A stretch of 64,000 nucleotides of DNA from REEP01 sp964517265 (GTDB lineage Bacteria; Pseudomonadota; Alphaproteobacteria; Rhodospirillales; Defluviicoccaceae), in contig CAZFBS010000008.1 in the NCBI GenBank assembly GCA_964517265.1, positions 11,879 to 75,878 of the forward strand, read 5' to 3'. Position 1 is the first letter of the stretch, and each line of letters starts with the position of its first letter. The notes under the pieces are model-generated. The model ran no database searches, had not been told where the DNA came from, and saw nothing but the letters and a program-made list of their open reading frames with translations. Made by a program: the position numbers and the translations under genes. Of the stretch, positions 34,177-42,675 are shown piece by piece.

Positions 34177-35615
34177 TTTCCTCCAGTCCGCACCACCGGA
34201 ATCTTCAATTCGCGAATTTTTTTTCTCAGCGTGTTTCTGTTCAGGCCCAGCACTTCTGCGGCACGGATCTGGTTCCCGCGTGTTGCCTCCAGTGTCAGCG
34301 AGATCAATGGGCGCTCCACCTCTCTGATAACGCGATCGAACAATCCGGGTGCCGGCAGTGCTTCGCCGTGCGCACTGAAGTAAACTTTCAACTGCCGCTC
34401 GACGGTTTGGCTGAGGCCATCGGACTCTGATTCGCTGTCGGGCGGCAAGGTATCGGCGAGTTCAGCTTCGATGATGTCGATCCCGATAATATCCTCCGAA
34501 TAGAGAGCCGCCAGCCGCCGTACCAAGTTCTCAAGTTCACGAACATTTCCGGGCCAGCGGTATGTCTTCAGGCGCTCCATCGCGCCACTGTCGAGCAGTT
34601 TGGCCGGAAGCCCCTCGTTAACAGCCCTGCTGAGAAAATGGCGCACCAGTTCCGGAATATCTGATACCCGCTCGCGCAGAGGCGGCACACGGATCGGCAC
34701 CACGTTGAGACGGAAGTAAAGATCTTCTCGAAACAGTCCTTGCCGAATATGATGCCCAAGATCGCGATGCGTAGCGGCGATAATCCGCACGTTGGCGCGG
34801 ATCGGGATACGGCCGCCGATAGTGGTATACTCGCCCTCCTGCAGCACCCTAAGCAGCCGGGTCTGTGCTTCCGGTGGCATGTCGCCGATCTCGTCAAGGA
34901 ACAGGGAGCCGCCCTCCGCTTGTTCAAAGCGGCCGGTACTGCGATGCGTAGCGCCAGTGAATGCCCCCTTCTCGTGGCCAAAAAGCTCGCTTTCAATCAG
35001 CTCGCGAGGAATTGCCGCCATGTTGATTGCTACGAACGGGCCGTCCCGGCGCTTGCCATAGGTGTGAAGGGCACGCGCCACAAGCTCCTTGCCGGTCCCG
35101 GACTCGCCGGTAATCAGGACTGTCAGATCGGTTCCCATCAGCCGTGCCACGGTGCGGTAGATTTCCTGCATAGCCGGAGAGCGACCCAGCAAAGGCAGCG
35201 AGTCCTCTTGCGGAAAATCACTGCTGCTGGAGAGCTTGGCTGCCGGTGTTACCGGCTCGAGGGCGCGACGGACGACTGACAACAGCTCGTTGAGGTCGAA
35301 CGGCTTGGGCAGATACTCAAAAGCACCTCGCTCAGTGGCCTTGACTGCCGTTAGGAACGTACTCTGCGCGCTCATGACGACGACCCGGAGTTCGGGACGA
35401 ATCTTGCGAATACGCGGAATGAGATCGAGGCCGTTCTCGTCGGGCATCAGTACATCAGTAATGATTACGTCGCCCTGCCCGTCGCTCACCCACCGCCAGA
35501 GCGTGGTCGCATTGCCGGTGATCCGAACCTGATATCCAGCGCGTTCCAAAGCATGACTGACCACTGTCCGTATTGCCGGATCGTCGTCAGCAACCAGCAC
35601 TGTCGCGCCAGTCAT
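34173..35615 (-). CDS. ntrC: nitrogen regulation response regulator NtrC
   Basis: This 480-residue sigma54-dependent activator has a receiver with Asp54 (TDVLMPDENG), AAA+ ATPase with Walker A TGESGTGKE (169-177), intact GAFTGA loop (217-222) and a Fis-type DNA-binding end (IRAAEVLGLNRNTLRKKI). Phosphorylated NtrC drives nitrogen-scavenging genes. It overlaps ntrB upstream and ntrY downstream by 4 nt each. It has everything the neighbouring NtrX lacks for sigma54 contact, which makes the two a clear contrast within one operon. Confidence 0.97.
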   Translation of the reverse strand: MTGATVLVADDDPAIRTVVSHALERAGYQVRITGNATTLWRWVSDGQGDVIITDVLMPDENGLDLIPRIRKIRPELRVVVMSAQSTFLTAVKATERGAFEYLPKPFDLNELLSVVRRALEPVTPAAKLSSSSDFPQEDSLPLLGRSPAMQEIYRTVARLMGTDLTVLITGESGTGKELVARALHTYGKRRDGPFVAINMAAIPRELIESELFGHEKGAFTGATHRSTGRFEQAEGGSLFLDEIGDMPPEAQTRLLRVLQEGEYTTIGGRIPIRANVRIIAATHRDLGHHIRQGLFREDLYFRLNVVPIRVPPLRERVSDIPELVRHFLSRAVNEGLPAKLLDSGAMERLKTYRWPGNVRELENLVRRLAALYSEDIIGIDIIEAELADTLPPDSESESDGLSQTVERQLKVYFSAHGEALPAPGLFDRVIREVERPLISLTLEATRGNQIRAAEVLGLNRNTLRKKIRELKIPVVRTGGK

Positions 35616-36730
35616 GTTTCGCCCTCCGAGGGTGGATACTTCTGGAGCATGACCCGGAAGACAGTTCGCTGGGGCTGGCTCTCGAACTCAACGACTCCGC
35701 CGTGATCGCCGATTATTTTCGCCACAAGCGAGAGACCGAGGCCTTTTCCTCGCGGTTTGGAAGACACGAACGGCTCGAATAGGTGAGCGTTCATGTCCTC
35801 GGGAATGCCTTCGCCATTGTCCTGCACGCTAACCATCATCGGCAGATGAACCCGCGATTGGCTGCCGGGAACCGCAAAGCGAACGCCATGCCAATAGGCT
35901 GTTGTTATCACCACCTCGCCGCCGTGTGGCGGGGCCGCCTCGGCGGCGTTCTTCACCAGATTGAGGAACACCTGGGTCAACTGATCCCGGTTGCCGTAGA
36001 CAGGTGGCAGCGATGGATCATAGTTTTCGACATAACGCAGATGGCTGCCAAAGCTGCTCTGTGCCAACATCCGGGCCCGGCTCAGAACCTCGTGAATGTT
36101 GACGGCCTCACGTTCTAGCGGGCCGCCCACCGAAAACACCTCCATACGATCGACCAATGCGCAGACGCGATCAGCCTCATCGCGAATGAGACGCGTCAGT
36201 TCCTTGTCTTCCTGGCTGGCGGTCTGCTCCAACAACTGAGCGGCACCGCGAATGCCTGCAATCGGGTTCTTGACCTCATGCGCCAGCATCGCGGCCAGGG
36301 CGCTTACGGACCGGGCAGCGCCTCTGTGGGTCAGTTGCCTGTCGATCTTCGCTGCAATCGACTGCTCTTGCATGGAGACGAGAACGACGTCCGACAGATC
36401 GCCCACCGGCGATACCTGCACATTGACGAAGTGATGGCCGATCCGAGGGTTGGATAAGGTTACATGATATTCGGTTACCGGATGCCCTCCCTCCCGAGCC
36501 TGCCTGATAAGAGCGATCAGCGGGCTGTCAGGCGATACCAGATCTTGAAGCTTTTGCCCCTTCAAGTGAGAAGCGCCGCTGCGAAAGAACTGCTCCCCAG
36601 CATTATTGACATGGATGATGGTCAAATCAGTATCCACAACGACAATGGCAGCAGGAAGCGCGTTCAAAATCGAATCGGCGTCGACGGCAAGACTGTTTGA
36701 CCGGCGGAATTCAATGACACTTTTTTTCAT
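35612..36730 (-). CDS. ntrB: nitrogen regulation sensor kinase/phosphatase NtrB
   Basis: This 372-residue soluble two-component kinase has an N-terminal PAS domain (about 18-125: LNALPAAIVVVDTDL), HisKA with the phosphorylated His in LAHEVKNPIAGIRGAA, and an HATPase domain (NLVKNAAEA, DNGEGIP, GKGLGLSLVAKI). No membrane segments are visible. It responds to PII protein and sets NtrC phosphorylation. It lies 10 nt after dusB and overlaps ntrC by 4 nt. No glnB or glnK is in the window. Confidence 0.96.
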   Translation of the reverse strand: MKKSVIEFRRSNSLAVDADSILNALPAAIVVVDTDLTIIHVNNAGEQFFRSGASHLKGQKLQDLVSPDSPLIALIRQAREGGHPVTEYHVTLSNPRIGHHFVNVQVSPVGDLSDVVLVSMQEQSIAAKIDRQLTHRGAARSVSALAAMLAHEVKNPIAGIRGAAQLLEQTASQEDKELTRLIRDEADRVCALVDRMEVFSVGGPLEREAVNIHEVLSRARMLAQSSFGSHLRYVENYDPSLPPVYGNRDQLTQVFLNLVKNAAEAAPPHGGEVVITTAYWHGVRFAVPGSQSRVHLPMMVSVQDNGEGIPEDMNAHLFEPFVSSKPRGKGLGLSLVAKIIGDHGGVVEFESQPQRTVFRVMLQKYPPSEGET

Positions 36731-36740
36731 CGCCCACTCG

Positions 36741-37730
36741 CTACGCAGCTAGGCGCTCTATAAGGGGCTGGTAAAAGGTCCGAACGGCATTTTTTACCAC
36801 CTCGGGATTAGAGATCTCCATGATTGTCCGTCGAAAAGCAGCTCCGCCCGGCAGGCCCTTGGAGTACCACCCGATATGCTTGCGAGCAATCCGAACACCG
36901 GCTTCACAACCGTAATGCATTAACATCGCTTCATAATGATCAAGCAGGATCTGCTTTTGCTGCCTCAGCGATGGTGACGGCATCCGCCGCCCATTCTCCA
37001 GGAAGCCCGCGATCTGCCCCAGCAGCCACGGCTTTCCGTACACACCGCGACCGACCATCACGCCATCGGCTCCCGATTCGGCTAGCATCCGCGCCGCGTC
37101 CTCTTCGTTTTCGACATCGCCATTGGCGATGACCGGAATCGACACTGCTTCCTTGACTGTCCGGATGAATGCCCAGTCGGAGCAGCCGCTGTAAAACTGG
37201 CATCTGGTTCTTCCATGTACAGCAACCGCCTTGACCCCGCATTCCTCAGCAGCCCGGGCGAGTTCCGGCGCATTGCGCGACGTATCATCCCACCCCGTCC
37301 GCATCTTGAGCGTGACCGGGACATCGACCGCGTTGACCACTGCCGACAAGATTTTTCGTGCCAACACCATGTCCCGCATCAACGCGGCTCCAGCCTCTCC
37401 TTTCACCACCTTCTTGACCGGACAGCCCATATTGATGTCGATAATATCGGCACCAAGATCGCAGCACATGCGCGCCGCTTCTGCCATTACCGCAGGTTCG
37501 CACCCAGCAAGTTGTACCGTGATCGGCCGCGGCTCATCGGCACCGGTGATGCGCAGGAGCGTCTTCTGCGAGCCATGAGTCATGGCTTTACTCGCGATCA
37601 TCTCGGAGACCACCAGCCCAGCGCCTAATCCTTTGACGAGCCGGCGAAATGGAGCATCTGTGACACCCGACATCGGCGCCAAGATAATCGGGGTACTCAG
37701 CGAGACCTCGCCAATGCGAAGCACCATCAT
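36741..37730 (-). CDS. dusB: tRNA dihydrouridine synthase DusB (NifR3)
   Basis: This 329-residue FMN TIM-barrel enzyme opens with LAPMSGVTDAPFR and has the active-site Cys103 in NMGCPVKKVVKGEAG. It carries VHGRTR and the FMN-phosphate region ANGDVENEEDA, GVMVGRGVYGKPW. It reduces specific uridines in tRNA D-loops. This is the gene long called nifR3, typically first in the ntrBC operon, as here. Two adjacent ATG codons (37730 and 37727) follow a GTG; the first ATG is annotated. A good sigma70-like promoter lies 24 nt upstream. Confidence 0.95.
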   Translation of the reverse strand: MMVLRIGEVSLSTPIILAPMSGVTDAPFRRLVKGLGAGLVVSEMIASKAMTHGSQKTLLRITGADEPRPITVQLAGCEPAVMAEAARMCCDLGADIIDINMGCPVKKVVKGEAGAALMRDMVLARKILSAVVNAVDVPVTLKMRTGWDDTSRNAPELARAAEECGVKAVAVHGRTRCQFYSGCSDWAFIRTVKEAVSIPVIANGDVENEEDAARMLAESGADGVMVGRGVYGKPWLLGQIAGFLENGRRMPSPSLRQQKQILLDHYEAMLMHYGCEAGVRIARKHIGWYSKGLPGGAAFRRTIMEISNPEVVKNAVRTFYQPLIERLAA

Positions 37731-37753
37731 CACACCTGTGTCTATTCGTGCCC

Positions 37754-37782
37754 ATTAGATAGGCACAATTCATTCTTTTCAA
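37754..37782 (-). promoter_or_regulatory. sigma70-like promoter of dusB-ntrBC-ntrYX
   Basis: On the reverse strand TTGAAA (37777-37782) is followed after exactly 17 nt by TCTAAT (37754-37759). Each box matches 5 of 6 consensus positions. The predicted transcript would start near 37747, leaving a leader of roughly 17 nt before dusB. No other comparable promoter is needed to explain transcription of the overlapping genes down to trkA. Confidence 0.55.
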
Positions 37783-37815
37783 GGATCTGCCGCTATGCTG
37801 GGCGCTGTGCCCATT

Positions 37816-38613
37816 TCATGCCATCAGCACGTCGGTGACGAACTTCACTCCCGGATAACCGAGGGTCAACAGGAGGTAGGCTAAAAGCACCACGCGTGCG
37901 GCTCGACGCCCACGCATACCGCTACGGTAATGCGCGAAGAGCAATACGGCAATGACGACAAAAGCCGCCAACGTCAGGATGGTCTTGTGATCAAACGGAA
38001 GAACTTGACCACTCTCGCGAAAGCTCAGCACCATTCCGGTGGCAAGGCCAATGCCAAGAACCGCCTCTCCGACCGAAAGCAACCGGACGACAAGACGTTC
38101 ACAGTCGGCAAGGGGTGGCAGAAGCCTGCTCAGCTTCGTTGGTCGACGGCGTTTTAGAGCGCGTTCTTGAATGAACGCCCCGAGTGCCGCCACCGCGGCA
38201 ATGGTGACCAAACCGTAGGTGATAACAGAGACGGCAATGTGTACGGCAATCCAGGCGCCGGGTTCCGAACCGACGCGGAAAGGTCGCTCCGGTGCCGTCT
38301 GCCAAACCACGGCGATTAGCGCCAAAATCAACATGTAGATCGCGAAAACAGGCGTGAGTCGCCAAGCCTGCGCAGCCATGACCGCGACGACACCGTGAAG
38401 AATCACGGAGACCAAAATGATTGCCCACAACGTCGCAGACAAGCCGGTGTGCCACGATCCGGACAGATCGTAGGCGGCTCGCAACCCTGCACCTGTTGCA
38501 GCAATAGCGAGAGCAGACCAGAAAAACGTGTCCCTACGGGGCCTTCCACGCAGGACCTGAAGAATCGCGGGAAGAAACCCCACAAGGGCAAACACGTCGA
38601 ACAGGAAAGTCAT
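37816..38613 (-). CDS. CcsA/YpjD-like cytochrome c assembly family membrane protein
   Basis: This 265-residue inner-membrane protein has about eight hydrophobic segments. WHTGLSATLW, AWIAVHIAVSVITYG and FDHKTILTLAAFVVIAVLLF fit the CcsA/CcmC-type cytochrome c assembly family, in the YpjD/HemX branch. The tryptophan-rich heme-handling WWD motif is not evident, and YpjD's role is unclear. The ATG at 38613 starts just before the first membrane helix; the frame's earlier start at 38676 adds polar non-homologous sequence. It is divergent from ispDF and lies 85 nt before dusB on the same strand. Confidence 0.8.
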   Translation of the reverse strand: MTFLFDVFALVGFLPAILQVLRGRPRRDTFFWSALAIAATGAGLRAAYDLSGSWHTGLSATLWAIILVSVILHGVVAVMAAQAWRLTPVFAIYMLILALIAVVWQTAPERPFRVGSEPGAWIAVHIAVSVITYGLVTIAAVAALGAFIQERALKRRRPTKLSRLLPPLADCERLVVRLLSVGEAVLGIGLATGMVLSFRESGQVLPFDHKTILTLAAFVVIAVLLFAHYRSGMRGRRAARVVLLAYLLLTLGYPGVKFVTDVLMA

Positions 38614-38669
38614 GATATCGTCTGGAGGCGCTTCCAAAAAGAAGGCGCAGGGAACGCCTGATCTCGCCC

Positions 38670-38698
38670 TTGGCAATGTGAAATGCTGGTTCTAGCAT
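38670..38698 (+). promoter_or_regulatory. sigma70-like promoter of ispDF
   Basis: TTGGCA (38670-38675, 5 of 6 matches) is followed after 17 nt by TAGCAT (38693-38698, 4 of 6). The predicted start of transcription near 38705 lies 42 nt before the preferred ispDF start codon. Confidence 0.45.
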
Positions 38699-38746
38699 GC
38701 CCACAGGGCGTTTTCATTGACAACCTTTCGGATCCATGCAGGGCAG

Positions 38747-39913
38747 ATGACACGGTGCGTTGCGCTGGTCGTCGCTGGCGGACAAGGGGAGCGAGCCGGC
38801 GGCGTGATTCCAAAGCAGTATCAACTGCTCGCGGGTCAACCTGTCGTGCGCCGGGCTGCCCGCCTGTTCGTCGATCACCCCGATGTGGATGCCGTTCGAG
38901 TCGTCATTCGTGAAGCGGATCAGGCTTACTATGATGTCGCGACTGCGGGCCTTGATCTTTTGGAGCCCGTGACGGGTGGCACGACACGGCAGGAATCTGT
39001 CCTGAGGGGATTAGAAAGCCTCACCGGGATTGCTCCGGAGATCGTCCTGATCCACGATGCCGCCCGGCCGTTATGTCGACCGGAGGTGATCACCCGTGTT
39101 GTTGCGGCGCTGTCTTCCGCTCGCGCGGCTGTTCCTTGTGTGCCGGTTGGGGACACCCTCAAACGCGGAGATGCGTTTGGGAATGTTGTAGTCGCCACTG
39201 TCGAACGGGAACGCCTATGGCAGGCGCAAACGCCTCAAGGATTCCGTTTTCAGAACATCCTCATGGCTCATCGCCGGAGGATCGGGCAGTCCCTGACAGA
39301 TGATGCGGCGGTGGCGGAACAGGAGGGTATTGCCGTGACGATTGTTGCTGGAGATGAACACAACATCAAGATCACGACGGCGGGAGACTTCGGCCTCGGG
39401 GAGCACTGGCTCAACCCGGGATATGAAACCCGTACCGGATTTGGCTTTGACGTGCACCGCTTCGGAACAGGCAAACATGTTATGTTGGGCGGGGTTGCGA
39501 TTGCTCATGATAAAGGACTTGTCGGCCACTCGGATGCCGATGTTGTTCTTCACGCGCTGACCGACGCGATTCTCGGTGCTGTCGGCGCGGGCGATCTCGG
39601 GTTGCATTTCCCGCCTACCGATCCGCAGTGGCGAGGCGCGAATTCGGAGGTTTTCGTGAAACGGGCGATGGCGTTCGTGGCGGAGACGGGAGGCTCCATT
39701 TCGAACGTCGACATCACGATTATCTGTGAGCGACCGCGGATCGGGCCCTATCGAGAGACCATGGTCCAACGTATCGCGCACATCATGGCGATCGAGGCGG
39801 CACGCGTGAGCATCAAGGCAACCACAAGCGAGGGCCTCGGCTTTACCGGCCGGCGAGAGGGGATTGCGGCGCAAGCGGTTGCTACAGTGCGGATTTTCAG
39901 GAGTTGCGAATAG
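38747..39913 (+). CDS. ispDF: bifunctional IspD/IspF (MEP cytidylyltransferase and MEcPP synthase)
   Basis: This fusion of about 388 residues belongs to the MEP isoprenoid pathway. The IspD half (1-230) has the nucleotide-binding start VVAGGQGERAGGVIPKQY and IHDAARPL. The IspF half (about 232-388) has GFGFDVHRFG with zinc ligands, HSDADVVLHALTDAILGA, and STSEGLGFTGRREG read in its TTSEGLGF form. It makes CDP-methylerythritol and later the cyclic diphosphate. The IspDF fusion is common in alphaproteobacteria. ATG 38747 is chosen over a TTG at 38717 because homologues begin right before CVALVVA; its ribosome site is close (GGGCAG), so the start is not certain. Confidence 0.93.
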   Translation: MTRCVALVVAGGQGERAGGVIPKQYQLLAGQPVVRRAARLFVDHPDVDAVRVVIREADQAYYDVATAGLDLLEPVTGGTTRQESVLRGLESLTGIAPEIVLIHDAARPLCRPEVITRVVAALSSARAAVPCVPVGDTLKRGDAFGNVVVATVERERLWQAQTPQGFRFQNILMAHRRRIGQSLTDDAAVAEQEGIAVTIVAGDEHNIKITTAGDFGLGEHWLNPGYETRTGFGFDVHRFGTGKHVMLGGVAIAHDKGLVGHSDADVVLHALTDAILGAVGAGDLGLHFPPTDPQWRGANSEVFVKRAMAFVAETGGSISNVDITIICERPRIGPYRETMVQRIAHIMAIEAARVSIKATTSEGLGFTGRREGIAAQAVATVRIFRSCE

Positions 39914-40011
39914 AGAAGAGGGTGCCGGTGCGCCGCCATCCTTGCGCCGCGACGCTGGCCGGTGGATCCTGTGTGGGGCGCGGCGATGGCAACGGAAACG
40001 CAGCAGAACCA

Positions 40012-40860
40012 ATGAAACAAGTGATGAAAAGCCTCAGCCCGGAAGATCATCAAGCCTTGACCCAGGCGTACGAAGCGCTGGAACATCCCGGGCTTGCCGC
40101 CAGGATCAGCAACTTTCTCGGGATTCCGGTGACTGCAAGCATCAAGATGTTGCCACACTCGTGGTCCAGGTCACTCACCACCGCGTCTGAGGCTGCCGTA
40201 GCGAGAGCCTTTGATGTCGCCCTTGCTTCACTCGGTGGAAAATCGCCGGCCTTGGGCAAGCACACTTCAAGTCACCGCCTCCTCGCCATGGCTACCGGGG
40301 CAGCGGGCGGTTTCCTCGGCCTGCCCGCTCTGCTGATTGAACTTCCGCTGACAACTATCATTATGCTGCGCGCGATTGCCGACGTGGCCCGCAGCGAAGG
40401 CGAGGACCTTACGGAACTGGAGGCACGCCTTGCCTGTGTTCATGTTCTTGCCTTCGGGGGCCGCTCGGGCGAAGATCGGTATGCCGAACTTGGCTATTAT
40501 GAGCTGCGCGCCGCTCTTGCTCTGCACTTTTCCGTTATAGCACCCCACATCGCGGCCCAAGGAATCAACGGCCATCTGCCGTCGAGCATCAATCTCATTC
40601 GCAGCATTGCAGCCCGGTTTGGCCTCGTTATTTCCGAAAAAGCGGCGATTCAAATGGTTCCTGTGCTGGGAGCTGCCGCTGGTGCTCTCTGCAATCGTGC
40701 GTTTATCGAGCATTTTCAACATGTTGCCAGCGGTCATTTTACAGTCCGTCGGCTGGAGCGGAAATACGGCGGCACTGTCATTGAGGCTGCCTATCGCGCC
40801 ATCGAGGTCGAGCAGGAATCTGCCAGTACAGGCGTAGCCGCATCTCGGGCTACTTCGTAA
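40012..40860 (+). CDS. EcsC family protein
   Basis: This protein of about 282 residues resembles EcsC: LTTASEAAVARAFD, ATGAAGGFLGLPALLIELPLTT and VISEKAAIQMVPVLGAAAGALCN are typical, with two hydrophobic stretches that may insert in membrane. EcsC is named for a Bacillus ABC-transporter locus, but no function is established. The open frame starts upstream of the ispDF stop. GTG 39928, with AAGAGGG 5 nt before it, is an alternative start giving 28 more residues. ATG 40012 is preferred because family members begin about ten residues before LSPEDHQAL. Confidence 0.8.
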   Translation: MKQVMKSLSPEDHQALTQAYEALEHPGLAARISNFLGIPVTASIKMLPHSWSRSLTTASEAAVARAFDVALASLGGKSPALGKHTSSHRLLAMATGAAGGFLGLPALLIELPLTTIIMLRAIADVARSEGEDLTELEARLACVHVLAFGGRSGEDRYAELGYYELRAALALHFSVIAPHIAAQGINGHLPSSINLIRSIAARFGLVISEKAAIQMVPVLGAAAGALCNRAFIEHFQHVASGHFTVRRLERKYGGTVIEAAYRAIEVEQESASTGVAASRATS

Positions 40861-40895
40861 ATCTGCCGGACACCCTCCAGATTTGTTCAGGTGGC

Positions 40896-41843
40896 ATGCA
40901 ACGTGCAGTGGAGGAGGCAATCTGCCACCTGTCCGAGGAGCCGGTAATCTTGAAGCAAAGGCATGTCTTGCCCTTCGCCTTCATTGTCTTGATCGTTTTC
41001 ACCGGTGAGGCGACGGCAAGAATGGTCTGGAACGATGCAAAAGGAGAGCCTGGCGGTCTCTGCAGAATTGCAATAGCTGCCGAGGAGCGCCGCGCGAACA
41101 TTCCTCACCAGTTGATGGCCGCCATTGCTTTGGCCGAGTCGGGACGCTGGGACCCTCGCCGCAAGGTAACGGTTGCCTGGCCATGGACGATCATGGCCGA
41201 GGGAAAGGGGCAATATTTTCCCACCAAGCAGGAAGCGATTGCCGCAGCCCGCGCAATCCAGGCGCGAGGTGTGCGGAACATGGATGTTGGCTGCATGCAG
41301 ATCAACATGATGTATCATGGGAATGCCTTTGCGAATCTCGAGGAGGCTTTCGAGCCTGCTGCCAACGTCGCTTACGCAGCGAAGTTTCTGCGCCAGTTGC
41401 ACACCCAGATGGGCTCCTGGCATGAAGCCGCGGGCCGCTACCATTCCGCCACTCCTGAGCACAACCAGCGTTACAAAGCGAAAATCGCCCGTCTTTGGGA
41501 AGAACAGCGAAGCGGGGCCAAAGCCGGTGCTATTGATGAGCAGGATACGGCAACACTTGCACCTGCAGGTTCCGCCGGGCAGGAGTCCTCTCTGCGGACT
41601 CGCCCGTCCAGCCATGTCGCCCATAACCGAATGTCCCAGCTGACCTCCGCCTGGAGAGAACGAACAGGCAGGACAGGTTCGGCAACCGTCGAGCTCCGCT
41701 CCCGCCCCCATCAGCGGCGGGCGGCGATGCGCGATGCGCGCTCGGAAGCATCGTTTGCCGCCAATCGCGTTCAACATCTCGCCGCGTGGCGCGAAGCGTC
41801 TGCTCACATTCGCGCGGAACAGCAGATGCGAGGCTCAAGGTAA
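40896..41843 (+). CDS. transglycosylase SLT domain protein
   Basis: This 315-residue protein has a hydrophobic segment at about 24-40 that may be a signal peptide, though preceded by an unusually long 23-residue N-terminus. A lysozyme-like SLT domain follows (about 55-205): ALAESGRWDP carries the likely catalytic Glu, VGCMQINMMYHG is the conserved core, and EAFEPAANVAYAAKFL closes the fold. The last 110 residues are polar, low-complexity and Arg/Ser-rich, with no recognised domain. It should cleave peptidoglycan. It is convergent with tlyA (16 nt between). Confidence 0.83.
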   Translation: MQRAVEEAICHLSEEPVILKQRHVLPFAFIVLIVFTGEATARMVWNDAKGEPGGLCRIAIAAEERRANIPHQLMAAIALAESGRWDPRRKVTVAWPWTIMAEGKGQYFPTKQEAIAAARAIQARGVRNMDVGCMQINMMYHGNAFANLEEAFEPAANVAYAAKFLRQLHTQMGSWHEAAGRYHSATPEHNQRYKAKIARLWEEQRSGAKAGAIDEQDTATLAPAGSAGQESSLRTRPSSHVAHNRMSQLTSAWRERTGRTGSATVELRSRPHQRRAAMRDARSEASFAANRVQHLAAWREASAHIRAEQQMRGSR

Positions 41844-41859
41844 ACTCTCTACCGGCTTG

Positions 41860-42639
41860 CTACGGTTCACGAATGACGTTTTCTGGCGGATCTTTGCGCA
41901 CCTTCCGTGCTGCCATCAGATATTCAATATTCCCTTCGGGCCCTGTGATAGGGCTTTCGACGGTATCGATCACCACCCAGTCTGGGAGAGAGCTGATCCA
42001 GTCGACAAGGCGCCGGCGTACCGCCTCCCGAACTGCCGGATCGCGTACCACTCCACCCTTCCCGACCTGCGGCCGGCCAGCTTCAAACTGAGGCTTGATT
42101 AGAGCCACAAGCCACGCATGCGCCGCCGTTAGCGCCAGCGGCGCCGGCAATACCGTCACCAGACCGATGAAGCTGACGTCACAGACGACCAGATCAATTG
42201 GTTCGGGGATATGCTCACGCCCGAGCGAACGTGCGTTGACGCGCTCCAGCACAATCACCCTTGGGTCCTGCCGAAGAGTCCAGGCGAGTTGGCCGTGGCC
42301 GACATCCACGGCATAGACGCGACGCGCACCGCGCGTCAGAAGAACATGGGTAAATCCGCCCGTTGAGGCCCCGATGTCGAGACAGACCAAACCTGCAGGA
42401 TCAAGGGCGAAGCGGTCGAAACCATAGGCGAGTTTAATGCCGCCTCGCGACACCCACGGATGCGCGCGTTCACGAACCGTTATCGGCATATCAGCAGAAA
42501 CGGCTTGGCCGGGCTTCTCCAAGCGGCGCTCGCCACTGAATACGGTGCCGGAAAGGATTAACGCCTGCGCTTGCGCTCTGGACTCCGCCAAACCGCGCGC
42601 GACCAGCAACTGATCAATTCGCTGCTTATGTTTCGCCAA
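41860..42639 (-). CDS. tlyA: TlyA family rRNA (cytidine-2'-O)-methyltransferase
   Basis: This 259-residue protein has an N-terminal S4 RNA-binding domain (about 4-65, RIDQLLVARGLAESRAQAQ) and an FtsJ-type SAM methyltransferase domain with motif I LDIGASTGGFTHVLL and DVSFIGLV. TlyA methylates 16S and 23S rRNA (capreomycin sensitivity) and has often been mislabelled hemolysin. It follows dxs on the same strand after 36 nt, a common alphaproteobacterial neighbour. Confidence 0.92.
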   Translation of the reverse strand: MAKHKQRIDQLLVARGLAESRAQAQALILSGTVFSGERRLEKPGQAVSADMPITVRERAHPWVSRGGIKLAYGFDRFALDPAGLVCLDIGASTGGFTHVLLTRGARRVYAVDVGHGQLAWTLRQDPRVIVLERVNARSLGREHIPEPIDLVVCDVSFIGLVTVLPAPLALTAAHAWLVALIKPQFEAGRPQVGKGGVVRDPAVREAVRRRLVDWISSLPDWVVIDTVESPITGPEGNIEYLMAARKVRKDPPENVIREP

Positions 42640-42675
42640 AAAATGGCTTCCCCGAACACCGGGATGAACAACCGG

